A stretch of DNA of 64,000 nt, taken from positions 1,368,501-1,432,500 of the forward strand of contig NC_018515.1 in NCBI RefSeq assembly GCF_000231385.2, written 5' to 3'. Each line of letters begins with the position of its first letter. The stretch's first letter is position 1. A program made the translations under genes and the position numbers. Origin of the DNA: Desulfosporosinus meridiei DSM 13257 (GTDB lineage Bacteria > Bacillota > Desulfitobacteriia > Desulfitobacteriales > Desulfitobacteriaceae). The notes beneath the pieces were generated by a model, which had not been told where the DNA came from, searched no databases, and was given only the letters and a program-made list of their open reading frames with translations. Positions 55,501 through 62,835 of this stretch are shown piece after piece.

Positions 55501-58485
55501 GTGACCGCCAATGCGACTGTCACCTTGCCGGAGGCTCCTGAGAAGGAAGGATACACCTTTGCCGGCTGGTACACCGATAATGGAGACTTTGAGAATGAGT
55601 TTACAGGATCCACTCCAGTGACAGGGGACCTGACGGTCTACGCCAAGTGGACGGAGCTTCCGCCCAACACCTATAGGGTAACCTTTGACAGCAACGAGGG
55701 CAGCCCGGTTGCAGCAATCAGCAATGTGACCGCCAATACCACAGTAACCTTGCCAGAGGCTCCTGATAAGGAAGGGTACACCTTTGCCGGCTGGTACACC
55801 GATAATGGAACCTTTGAGAATGAGTTTACAGGATCCACTCCGGTGACAGGGGACCTGACCGTCTATGCCAAGTGGACGGAGCTTCCGCCCAACACCTATA
55901 GGGTAACCTTTGACAGCAACGAGGGCAGCCCGGTTGCAGCAATCAGCAATGTGACCGCCAATACCACAGTAACCTTGCCAGAGGCTCCTGATAAGGAAGG
56001 GTACACCTTTGCCGGCTGGTACACCGATAATGGAACCTTTGAGAATGAGTTTACAGGATCCACTCCGGTGACAGGGGACCTGACGGTCTACGCCAAGTGG
56101 ACGCTGCTCCAGCCCAACACCTATAGGGTAACCTTTGATAGCAACGAAGGCAGCCCAGTTGCAGCAATCAGCAATGTGACCGCCAATGCGACTGTAACCT
56201 TGCCGGAGGCTCCTGATAAGGAAGGGTACACCTTTGCCGGCTGGTACACCGATAATGAAACCTTTGAGAATGAGTTTACAGGATCCACTCCAGTGACAGG
56301 GGACCTGACGGTCTACGCCAAGTGGACGGAGCTTCCGCCCAACACCTATAGGGTAACCTTTGACAGCAACGAGGGCAGCCCGGTTGCAGCAATCAGCAAT
56401 GTGACCGCCAATGCGACTGTCACCTTGCCGGAGGCTCCTGAGAAGGAAGGATACACCTTTGCCGGCTGGTACACCGATAATGGAGACTTTGAGAATGAGT
56501 TTACAGGATCCACTCCGGTGACAGGGGACCTGACCGTCTACGCCAAGTGGACGGAGCTTTCGCCCAACACGTATACGGTGAGCTTTGACAGCAACGAAGG
56601 CAGCCCGGTTGCAGCAATCAGCAATGTGACCGCCAATGCGACTGTCACCTTGCCGGAGGATCCTGAGAAGGAAGGATACACCTTTGCCGGCTGGTACACC
56701 GATAATGGAGACTTTGAGAATGAGTTTACAGGATCCACTCCAGTGACAGGGAACGTGACGGTCTATGCCAAGTGGACACGGAATTCACCGGGCGGTAATA
56801 ATGGCAGCGGTGGCGGCTCCAATTCTTCAAAGCCACCCACTACACCATCTGCCACCGTTACCGGTGACGTTAAAAATGGAACCACCGGCAGCACCGTAGC
56901 CAATATAACCGCTGCCGTTACCAAGGACAGCAAAAACCGTCTGACTCTCACCATGCCGGCAGGCCAGCTCGTCGTTGCCAAACAGCCCGACGGCAAAGTG
57001 ACTCCCTTAATAGATGATGTGTCTAAGGTTTCGATTACCGGCGAAGATGGGACTGCCTTCACTGTCTCGGCTAAGGGTACCCTTCAGGTCTCCGGCCTGG
57101 CACAGGGCACAGACCACACCTATACGATCAGTTATGATTTTGGGAAGGGCCAGAAAATTAACCTGGGCACTCTGGCCGTCAAAATTGACAAAAAGGGCAA
57201 TGTGACGAAGTTGAATGTCACCTTAATCGACCCTTATGGAATTTTGACCGACGGTACCACGGGAAAAGTGATTGCCGGGGCCCAGGTGACCCTTTACTAT
57301 GCGGATACCGCCAGAAATAAAGCTGCAGGCAAAACCCCGGGAGCCCTGGTGGAGCTTCCTGTTCTGAAAGATTTTGAGCCCAACAACAATAAAAATCCTC
57401 AGATCAGTGATGAGAACGGAGCCTATGGGTTCATGGTCTACCCCACCACGGATTACTACCTGGTGGCCGGCAAAGAGGGGTATGAAGAGTATAAGAGTCC
57501 CACCATCAGCGTAGAACAAGACCTCGTCAAATGGGATATTCAAATGATGAAAGCCAGCACAGGAGTCAACCGGTTAGCCGGCTTAAATCAGGTGGATACG
57601 GCCTTGGCAATTGCCCAAGCAACCTTCCCCGGGAAATTAAACAGGGTTGTCTTAGCCACTGGGGATAATTATCCGGATGCCTTAGCAGGAAGCGTTCTGG
57701 CTTACCAATTGAATGCGCCCATACTCTTAGTGGGAAGTCAAGAAGCTGACCAAGAGAAGGTCATGGAGTACCTTAATAACAGCTTAAATCAAACAGGAGA
57801 AGTCTATATCCTGGGAGGCACAGCAGTGGTCAGCGGGGATATGGAAGCCAAAATCCAGGCCAGGGGTTTCAGCCGTATCACCCGGCTCGCCGGAATAGAC
57901 CGCTATGAAACGGCGCTTAAAATCGCGGAGCACCTGGGAGTCAAGACGGGAACCCCGGTTATCTTGGCCTATGGAGAAAGTTATCCGGATGCCCTGTCGG
58001 TGAGCAGTATCGCGGCAAGAATGGAGAGTCCGATTTTCCTGGTGCCCCAGGATGGGCTCAGCAGCGACCTTAAGGAAGCCATCGCCAGAATTATGCCCTC
58101 CAAAGTCTATATTATCGGCGGCACAGCAGTGGTCAGCTCGGCGGTGGAAGCTCAGACAGCACAGCTTACTTCATTAGATAAAACAAAGATCGTGAGAATC
58201 GGAGGACAAGATGCCTATGAAACTTCTCTGGCCGTAGCAAACTACTTCAATGAATCGGGAAGCAGCCTTTGCCTAGCCACGGGCGACAACTTCCCCGATG
58301 CCTTAACGGGAAGTGTCTATGCAGCTAAGCACAATGCTCCCATCCTACTGGTGGGCAGCAGCTTGTCAAACAGTTTTATCGAGTATATCAAGACCCGGAA
58401 GTTGAGGGGAATGACCTTATTCGGCGGTACGGCCGTGGTTAATACAGGCATTGAGGAACAGCTCAGGTCTTTGCTTGAGAAATAG
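52552..58485 (+). CDS. Giant secreted NHL-propeller / InlB-repeat / CWB2 cell-wall protein (1977 aa), paralogue
   Basis: A 1977-residue tandem paralogue of the previous gene. Signal peptide at 1-31 (ISLLIVLVFVFALLPLG, cut near ALAA). One array of twelve NHL repeats covers about 35-588. Eleven InlB-type repeats of 75 residues follow (590-1408), each TxxVxFDSNEGSPVAAISN...GYTFAGWYTDN...VYAKWT. Then come a Gly/Ser/Pro linker, the same C-terminal intermediate region, and three CWB2 repeats (about 1667-1977). The last 450 or so residues are nearly identical to those of the 2025-residue protein, while the NHL part is clearly different. The GTG follows AAAGGAGGATATACCAGC. Adhesion or a surface-lattice role is likely but unproven. 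Confidence 0.92.
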   Translation: MRMFKKSISLLIVLVFVFALLPLGSKQALAATKDFRTIVPDQQWFFFPNSVAADDSGNFYVADTSSHRILKYDPSGVLLENWGPYGTGAGKFYSPAGVAVDGAGNVYVADTSNHRIQKRNAGTGVWTTWGSSGSGNKQFSSPSGVAVDADGNVYVADTFNSRIQKFDSNGNYLTQWGSLGSDEGQLKYPFDLAVSSNGTVYVADQNNSRIQMFSTSGTPQGMWGEKGSGEGQFNIPASIDIDSNGDVYVLDSANSRVQKFQPDGSFLQQWGSGGLSDGQFFSPRGIAVSSSGSVFVADTQNKRIQKFTSSGTFLAKWGSYGNNDGELYAPVGLAVDGDGKIYVGDSNTRISKFNSAGAFEMKWGSSGYGDEQFSSIRNVAVDSNGNLYISNLGTNSIKKYDPTGGYLGTPIRGGTNNVAQLWNPMGIAFDHNGNMYVCSSSKYLVLKFDSNYNLVRSWGSQGSGNGQFDNMNGIGVDSSGNVYVADTNNSRIQKFTSEGGYLTQWGSAGSTDGKFYSPRGIAVDSQDNVYVGDGNRVQKFSSAGVFQATWGSSGNGDGQFSGIYSLAVDRNDNIYVADSQNHRIQRLTNLYTVTFDSNEGSPVAAISNVTANATVTLPEDPEKEGYTFAGWYTDNGDFENEFTGSTPVTGDLTVYAKWTELSPNTYTVSFDSNEGSPVAAISNVTANATVTLPEDPEKEGYTFAGWYTDNGDFENEFTGSTPVTGDLTVYAKWTELSPNTYTVSFDSNEGSPVAAISNVTANATVTLPEAPDKEGYTFAGWYTDNETFENEFTGSTPVTGDLTVYAKWTELPPNTYRVTFDSNEGSPVAAISNVTANTTVTLPEAPDKEGYTFAGWYTDNGTFENEFTGSTPVTGDLTVYAKWTLLQPNTYRVTFDSNEGSPVAAISNVTANATVTLPEDPEKEGYTFAGWYTDNGDFENEFTGSTPVTGDLTVYAKWTELSPNTYTVSFDSNEGSPVAAISNVTANATVTLPEAPEKEGYTFAGWYTDNGDFENEFTGSTPVTGDLTVYAKWTELPPNTYRVTFDSNEGSPVAAISNVTANTTVTLPEAPDKEGYTFAGWYTDNGTFENEFTGSTPVTGDLTVYAKWTELPPNTYRVTFDSNEGSPVAAISNVTANTTVTLPEAPDKEGYTFAGWYTDNGTFENEFTGSTPVTGDLTVYAKWTLLQPNTYRVTFDSNEGSPVAAISNVTANATVTLPEAPDKEGYTFAGWYTDNETFENEFTGSTPVTGDLTVYAKWTELPPNTYRVTFDSNEGSPVAAISNVTANATVTLPEAPEKEGYTFAGWYTDNGDFENEFTGSTPVTGDLTVYAKWTELSPNTYTVSFDSNEGSPVAAISNVTANATVTLPEDPEKEGYTFAGWYTDNGDFENEFTGSTPVTGNVTVYAKWTRNSPGGNNGSGGGSNSSKPPTTPSATVTGDVKNGTTGSTVANITAAVTKDSKNRLTLTMPAGQLVVAKQPDGKVTPLIDDVSKVSITGEDGTAFTVSAKGTLQVSGLAQGTDHTYTISYDFGKGQKINLGTLAVKIDKKGNVTKLNVTLIDPYGILTDGTTGKVIAGAQVTLYYADTARNKAAGKTPGALVELPVLKDFEPNNNKNPQISDENGAYGFMVYPTTDYYLVAGKEGYEEYKSPTISVEQDLVKWDIQMMKASTGVNRLAGLNQVDTALAIAQATFPGKLNRVVLATGDNYPDALAGSVLAYQLNAPILLVGSQEADQEKVMEYLNNSLNQTGEVYILGGTAVVSGDMEAKIQARGFSRITRLAGIDRYETALKIAEHLGVKTGTPVILAYGESYPDALSVSSIAARMESPIFLVPQDGLSSDLKEAIARIMPSKVYIIGGTAVVSSAVEAQTAQLTSLDKTKIVRIGGQDAYETSLAVANYFNESGSSLCLATGDNFPDALTGSVYAAKHNAPILLVGSSLSNSFIEYIKTRKLRGMTLFGGTAVVNTGIEEQLRSLLEK
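54322..56776 (+). repeat. Eleven tandem 225-bp InlB-type repeats
   Basis: Eleven units of 225 bases encode 75-residue InlB B-type (Listeria-Bacteroides) repeats. Units fall into a few sub-types by their residues after GYTFAGWYTDN (GDF, GTF or ETF) and by linker (ELSPN, ELPPN or LLQPN). Near-identical units recur in different positions, for example 4 with 8 and 3 with 9. This suggests recent expansion by unequal crossing-over. Confidence 0.95.
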
Positions 58486-58553
58486 GTTCTTAGCGAATTA
58501 CTGATTTAGTTGGATTAAAGACAGAAGGGGCTGTTGCAATAAGACAGCTTAAC

Positions 58554-58612
58554 AAGAAGAAAAGACAGCTTCTGGCTTCAGCCTAACGGGTTCCGTTTTG
58601 AGGTGCACAGTC
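58554..58612 (+). repeat. Left copy of an inverted repeat flanking the GntR-ABC operon
   Basis: AAGAAGAAAAGACAGC, CTGGCT, CTAAC and GTTTTGAGGTGC occur here in this order. The same blocks occur in reverse complement at 60981-61035 with the same spacing, about 75 percent identity over 55 bases. The pair encloses the ABC transporter genes and their regulator. Confidence 0.55.
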
Positions 58613-58673
58613 CCAAAATGTCATGTGTTTTGACGACCCAATTGACAAAGCAATTAAACAAATTTATTGCAAA

Positions 58674-58714
58674 AATAAGGATTGGCATTGAATTTGCCAA
58701 TCCTTATTATTTTA
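58674..58714. terminator. Intrinsic terminator after the surface-protein genes
   Basis: A 14-base-pair perfect stem (AATAAGGATTGGCA with TGCCAATCCTTATT, 58674-58708) is followed by ATTTTAG. The A-rich upstream side means it could also terminate the leftward operon. The rest of the gap (58486-58875) holds the repeat at 58554 and no supported gene. Confidence 0.75.
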
Positions 58715-58875
58715 GTTCCTCAGTAAGCGCCACTCAACCATACACTTTTAGATTATTGATTTTCTTGTACTTTTCAAAGGTCTCAGTGAAGCTTAAGTTA
58801 TCCTCCTCATCATGAGGGCGCACGAGCGGTAATGTTCCCTCCGTACGTGTCTTGAATTCTGATTGCGTAGGAGAC

Positions 58876-59550
58876 TCAAAATTCCCGCTTATCATAATAC
58901 GCGAGTGATGTCTGATACGATATGACCATTAGCCCGAGCCATAAAATTGCGCCAAACAAAACCGCTATTAGCGGGTTTGCCGCGAACCATTCAAAAAAAT
59001 CGGCTACCTGTTCTATTGAGAAGGTGTCTTTTAGGAATTTAGTTAATACCAAAATCACCAAGGGAAACCCGACAAACGGTAAATAGGAAAAAAACTTTGC
59101 TTTCGTGTATCCGAGCTTGAAAAAGATCGGAAGCTGAATAGCCTGTAAGACGCTGTATACCAAAAACATAACAAGCGTGATTAGCAAAGATTCCCAAGCA
59201 TTGAAGCCTTCTTGCAGTACAGTGAATAATGCAAAGGATAAGATATAGGCGAATAATCCAGAGCATATATCAACGACTAAAGCAAATAAATATCTGCCTA
59301 AAACTACCGTGCTTCGCTTGATGGAAAGCGTGGTATATAATGCGTCGATACCATTTTTCTCGCCCACAGCAAACGGATAGGTAACGTACAGAGATGAATA
59401 CACCATAAGTATACCGATGGCCGCCGCGCTCACGCCTGAATTGATAATCATAATGAGAGCAACAACGATAAAAATAATAAGGTTTTTCAAGGTTAGGTAA
59501 GGTTTAACTGTAATAAAGTCCAGCCGGATAAAAGACAGAGCTTTATTCAT
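58876..59550 (-). CDS. ABC-2 type transporter permease
   Basis: A 224-residue membrane protein with six helices, of the ABC-2 permease type (the group that accompanies YtrB-like ATPases, PF13346-like). The helices are at about 22-38, 43-60, 85-110, 122-142, 155-172 and 192-212. A GEKNGIDALYTTLSIKR loop after the second helix is conserved in this group. It overlaps the ATPase gene by eight bases. Substrate is unknown; related systems respond to cell-wall antibiotics. Confidence 0.85.
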   Translation of the reverse strand: MNKALSFIRLDFITVKPYLTLKNLIIFIVVALIMIINSGVSAAAIGILMVYSSLYVTYPFAVGEKNGIDALYTTLSIKRSTVVLGRYLFALVVDICSGLFAYILSFALFTVLQEGFNAWESLLITLVMFLVYSVLQAIQLPIFFKLGYTKAKFFSYLPFVGFPLVILVLTKFLKDTFSIEQVADFFEWFAANPLIAVLFGAILWLGLMVISYQTSLAYYDKREF

Positions 59551-60406
59551 GTAATTTCGCCCCCTTGCTCATGTAAATAATAATGTCATCAAGCGTGACC
59601 GGCTCAATAAGCAAGTCTTTAGGAAGCCTGCCGATACTTTCAGACTCCGCTATCCCCTCAAAGCCGGTGCCATGTTCACGCAGACCGATAATCAGCTTTC
59701 TCTGTTCGGGATTTATTTCCCGCAGGCCTCCTTTTACCAACACATATTTTTCAAGCAGATTTTCTTTCAAGCCGCTGAAAACAATGCGCCCGTTCAATAT
59801 AAAAGTGATATAATCCGCGATTTTTTCAAGGTCAGCCGTTATATGAGTGGAAAACAAAATGCTTTTGTTTTGATCGATGACAAAATCAGCGAGCATATCG
59901 CAAAGCTCGTCACGCGCTACAGGGTCAAGCCCGCTCGTTGGTTCGTCAAGTATAAGCAGTTTCGCCTCATGTGATAGGGCGACGGCTATCATTAGCTTGA
60001 CTTTCAAGCCGCGGGACAGCTCTTTTACCTTTTTCTTTTTCTCAATCTCAAATCTCTTTAACAGCTCGGCGTATTTTTTACTGTCCCAGTGCCGGTAAAA
60101 GGGCGATACCGCCGTTTCCACGTCGGACATCGTCCAATCCTCCACATAAAGCGGCGAATCCATAACTACCCCTATCTGCTCGTTTATCAGAGCCGCTTTG
60201 TCCTTGCTGTCCATTTCGAACAGCCTTACCTCGCCCGACTGATAGTGTATCATATTGAGAATGGATTTTATCGTCGTGGTTTTGCCTGCACCATTCGGAC
60301 CGATAAATCCCATGATGTAGCCTTTGGGAATCTTAAACGACACGTCTTTAAGCGAAAAGGTATCATAGCTTTTGTTAAGGCCGCAGACTTCTAAAACATT
60401 ATTCAT
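59543..60406 (-). CDS. ABC transporter ATP-binding protein
   Basis: A 287-residue ATPase. Walker A is GPNGAGKTTT near residue 37, the signature is LSRGLKVKL rather than the usual LSGGQ, Walker B is LLILDEPTSGLDP, and the switch histidine is in FSTHITADLEKIAD. These features match the YtrB-type ATPases found with GntR/YtrA regulators. It overlaps the GntR gene by eight bases upstream and the permease by eight bases downstream, so the three genes form a tightly coupled operon. Confidence 0.9.
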   Translation of the reverse strand: MNNVLEVCGLNKSYDTFSLKDVSFKIPKGYIMGFIGPNGAGKTTTIKSILNMIHYQSGEVRLFEMDSKDKAALINEQIGVVMDSPLYVEDWTMSDVETAVSPFYRHWDSKKYAELLKRFEIEKKKKVKELSRGLKVKLMIAVALSHEAKLLILDEPTSGLDPVARDELCDMLADFVIDQNKSILFSTHITADLEKIADYITFILNGRIVFSGLKENLLEKYVLVKGGLREINPEQRKLIIGLREHGTGFEGIAESESIGRLPKDLLIEPVTLDDIIIYMSKGAKLHE

Positions 60407-60782
60407 AATTATCCTCCTTGTATAGCACGTTCAGCATTTCGGCAACTTCATCTTTTGCGATCCCGCCAGCTTTTGCGGCGGCAATAGCGTCGGTCAGACC
60501 AAGCTCAACCTTGCGAAGCGCATTTTCCCGCGCCATTTCTTTATTTTGAGGCAGTACATAACAACCCTTGCCCTGCACGCTGACGATAAAGCCTTCTTCT
60601 TCCAAGTCATTGTACGCCCGTGTCGTTGTAATAACGCTGATTTTCAAATCTTTCGCAAGCTGCCGGATAGATGGAAGCAAATCATCTTCCTGAAGCTCGC
60701 CGGAGAAAATCGCCTCTTTAATCTGTGCTTTTATTTGTTCGTATATCGGAACCCCCGAACGATTCGATACTATGATTTTCAA
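60399..60782 (-). CDS. GntR-family regulator, YtrA subfamily
   Basis: A 127-residue repressor of the short YtrA type: winged helix-turn-helix (GVPIYEQIKAQIKEAIFSGE, LPSIRQLAKDLKISVITTTR, AYNDLEEEGFI) with a short C-terminal dimerisation helix. I place the start at the TTG at 60782 (MKIIVSNRSG), which is the usual N-terminus of the group and follows GGTGGTG; an ATG at 60806 is also possible. YtrA proteins usually repress their own ABC operon and respond to cell-envelope stress. Confidence 0.87.
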   Translation of the reverse strand: MKIIVSNRSGVPIYEQIKAQIKEAIFSGELQEDDLLPSIRQLAKDLKISVITTTRAYNDLEEEGFIVSVQGKGCYVLPQNKEMARENALRKVELGLTDAIAAAKAGGIAKDEVAEMLNVLYKEDNYE

Positions 60783-60799
60783 ATAACCACCACCAATCA

Positions 60800-60820
60800 T
60801 ATACACATATATACAGTATA
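60800..60820 (-). promoter_or_regulatory. Candidate YtrA-type operator/promoter
   Basis: TATAC (60800-60804) and GTATA (60816-60820) form an inverted repeat just upstream of the likely GntR start, in an A/T-rich stretch. Auto-repression by the GntR protein would act here. The match is by eye. Confidence 0.4.
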
Positions 60821-60921
60821 ATCACTAATTTCAGTTATGTCTAGAGGTTTTAAAGCAAATCATACCTCTTTAACAGTGCCAATTTGGAGGGGACGAGGGC
60901 TTAAAACCTTGATATATAAGG

Positions 60922-60963
60922 AAAATGGCGTGCAAAAATTGTTGTCAATTTGCACGCCATTTT
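60922..60963. terminator. Strong bidirectional terminator
   Basis: A 15-base-pair perfect stem (AAAATGGCGTGCAAA, 60922-60936, with TTTGCACGCCATTTT, 60949-60963). It probably ends the leftward methyltransferase transcript. The rest of the region to 61194 contains the right copy of the inverted repeat and no supported gene. Confidence 0.75.
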
Positions 60964-60980
60964 ATGCCATTTTGCCTTTG

Positions 60981-61035
60981 GCACCTCAAAACTAAACTTG
61001 TTAGCTATCAGCCAGTTGCTGTCTTTTCTTCTTTT
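60981..61035 (-). repeat. Right copy of the inverted repeat flanking the GntR-ABC operon
   Basis: Reverse complement of the 58554-58612 repeat: GCACCTCAAAAC at 60981 and GCTGTCTTTTCTTCTT at about 61018-61034 match the left copy at the same spacing. It lies between the terminator and the methyltransferase gene. Confidence 0.55.
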
Positions 61036-61194
61036 CTATTGCCGAAGTTCCTTGCCCGTTTGACGGGAATTAAGCTAGCTTATTGAAAGACAGAAAAAAC
61101 CAAACCTCAAACCTCCCTTTCTCCATGAAAGCCGCCGCTGTCTCTGCGGATGGTATGTTATAGAGTCTGTTATCAATGCCGCCATCATGATAGC

Positions 61195-61974
61195 TCAAGC
61201 CTGCATTGTTCCCCAGATACCAAAGGTCATATCCCTCACAAAAACTGCATCTGCATTTTGCCGTTCACTGTTCAGTCTTTCTTCCAATAAATCAATATCG
61301 ATTTCTTTCTGAGTAGCAGTACCCGATTGGATGATCCGGGGCAGCATCATCTTTACCACCCACGCAAGATCGCTGCCTGTTTCAGGTGTTTGTAAAACGG
61401 CTTCCGCCCTTACCTGGGCAATCGTTAATCCAGCCTGCTTAAATACGCAATATAGATTTGAGCCAATATGAACATTACCGCCTTCTTTTGCCACGGTATC
61501 CCAAATCCAGGCTTGAGCTTGGGTATGTAGCGGTAAATCCATATTCTTAAATGATCCCATTGAATCGCTCTCCTGAAAAACAACCAACCCATTTGTTTTC
61601 AGGTAGGGTAGAAGACTCTTAACACTGTGAGTTGCATCTGGTTGATACATCAGAACTCTGCGTCCAATAATCGCATCAAACCTTCCAATGTCTTGCGGCA
61701 ATCCGCCAATTTCGGCCTTAACAAATTTTGCATTAATGATGCGCCTTTCGGCAGCGGCATTTCGAGCTATGTCAAGTGCTGCCTCGTTTGTATCAAAGCC
61801 AATTACTTCACCGTCAGCGCCCACAATTTCTGCTGCCAATAAAGTTACATCTCCGGAACCGCAGCCTACATCCAGTATCCGGAACCCTTTTTTAATACCA
61901 GCATCCATTAAAAGCCGATAAGTAAAATCTTCGCGCTGATTTATCATAATTGCCTTCAATCCCTTCGCATTCAT
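61195..61974 (-). CDS. SAM-dependent methyltransferase (class I)
   Basis: A 259-residue class I methyltransferase. SAM-binding motif I is ILDVGCGSGDVTLLA near residue 35, motif II is GEVIGFDTNEAALD, and a later FDAIIGRRVLMY supplies motif IV. It resembles UbiE/Methyltransf_25 proteins that act on small molecules. The C-terminal half has no extra domain. The substrate is unknown. The ribosome binding site before 61974 is weak (GAGAGC). It is divergent from the next rightward gene. Confidence 0.8.
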   Translation of the reverse strand: MNAKGLKAIMINQREDFTYRLLMDAGIKKGFRILDVGCGSGDVTLLAAEIVGADGEVIGFDTNEAALDIARNAAAERRIINAKFVKAEIGGLPQDIGRFDAIIGRRVLMYQPDATHSVKSLLPYLKTNGLVVFQESDSMGSFKNMDLPLHTQAQAWIWDTVAKEGGNVHIGSNLYCVFKQAGLTIAQVRAEAVLQTPETGSDLAWVVKMMLPRIIQSGTATQKEIDIDLLEERLNSERQNADAVFVRDMTFGIWGTMQA

Positions 61975-62162
61975 TATGCTCTCGTTTATAATAATAAGAA
62001 ATATCGCTTAAATATTCAAATGCCCATTTGAGACGGCATTCATTGCAGCAGAGCAGGACGTATTGACTACAGATAAAGCAATCCATGTTCGGCTCTATTA
62101 TGTTCTTGTCCTAAATTACACTAGGGTACCGTGACTAATCTAATTAAGAGAGGAGAATCTTC

Positions 62163-62387
62163 ATGTTGTTAGTTACAGCAATTTTGTTTCTTACAATCGG
62201 TTTATGGTGTGTACTAAAACCAGAAATTGTTGGAATGTTTGATGGGTTTAAAATCAAACCCTCAACTAATCAGTATTATCATAATTACATTAAACGTTAT
62301 GGTCTGGCCTTATTTATAGTAGGAATTGGCATGTTAGTGTATGGTTTGTTACCGATTATTTGGGCAGTTCAAATTGGTCACTGGTGA
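62163..62387 (+). CDS. Small membrane protein
   Basis: A 74-residue protein with two hydrophobic helices (about 1-17 and 48-68) and a short central polar loop (KIKPSTNQYYHNYIKRYG). AGAGAGGAG precedes the ATG. There is no recognised family. A divergent promoter region of about 190 bases lies upstream. Confidence 0.6.
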   Translation: MLLVTAILFLTIGLWCVLKPEIVGMFDGFKIKPSTNQYYHNYIKRYGLALFIVGIGMLVYGLLPIIWAVQIGHW

Positions 62388-62498
62388 CCAATTTAGAAAG
62401 GGTTCCAGAACACCTAGGTCTGCAGTAATCATATGCCTGATTTTGGTGTTTTTGAGGTTTGGATATGTTTCGAACTTAACATAACGAGGGGGAAAAAT

Positions 62499-62765
62499 AT
62501 GACCCGAAAAAGAAAATATATCATAGGGATATTATTAATTATTTGGTTTGCTTTTTTACTTACAGACTTCTATTTAGCAAAAGCAAGTAAATCTCCTGTT
62601 TTCGCAATCCCGATAGTGGTGTACAAAGATGGCGGTTCAACAGAATACTATGGATTGGGGTACAAGATTATAAAATATGTCAATCTAACTGTGGAGAGGG
62701 GCACAGAGGTAACGAAAATGGATTTTGGAACTTGGTTTATGAGATTTTCACCTGTTATTAACTGA
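62499..62765 (+). CDS. Small single-pass membrane protein
   Basis: An 88-residue protein with one N-terminal helix (YIIGILLIIWFAFLLTDFYL) and an exported-type domain containing SPVFAIPIVVYKDGGSTEYYGLGYKI. GAGGGGG precedes the ATG at 62499. Similar small proteins are common in Clostridia, with no known role. It may be co-transcribed with the preceding gene and the racemase-like gene. Confidence 0.6.
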   Translation: MTRKRKYIIGILLIIWFAFLLTDFYLAKASKSPVFAIPIVVYKDGGSTEYYGLGYKIIKYVNLTVERGTEVTKMDFGTWFMRFSPVIN

Positions 62766-62835
62766 AACTGTTTGGGTGTTTAAACGATTTGCTGGAAGAA
62801 TTGCTGTAACCAAAAAGAGAAGAGAGAGATGAAAA

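Noticed and set aside
54322-56776. Regular repeats considered as a CRISPR array
   Set aside because: The units are 225 bases, contiguous and in frame within a coding gene, with no unique spacers.
58603-58815. Open frame of 70 codons after the second surface protein
   Set aside because: It spans the terminator hairpin and has no ribosome binding site or family resemblance.
61892-62086. Leftward cysteine-rich frame (CFICSQYVLLCCNEC) upstream of the methyltransferase
   Set aside because: No ribosome binding site, and half of it overlaps the methyltransferase N-terminus in a different frame; probably chance.
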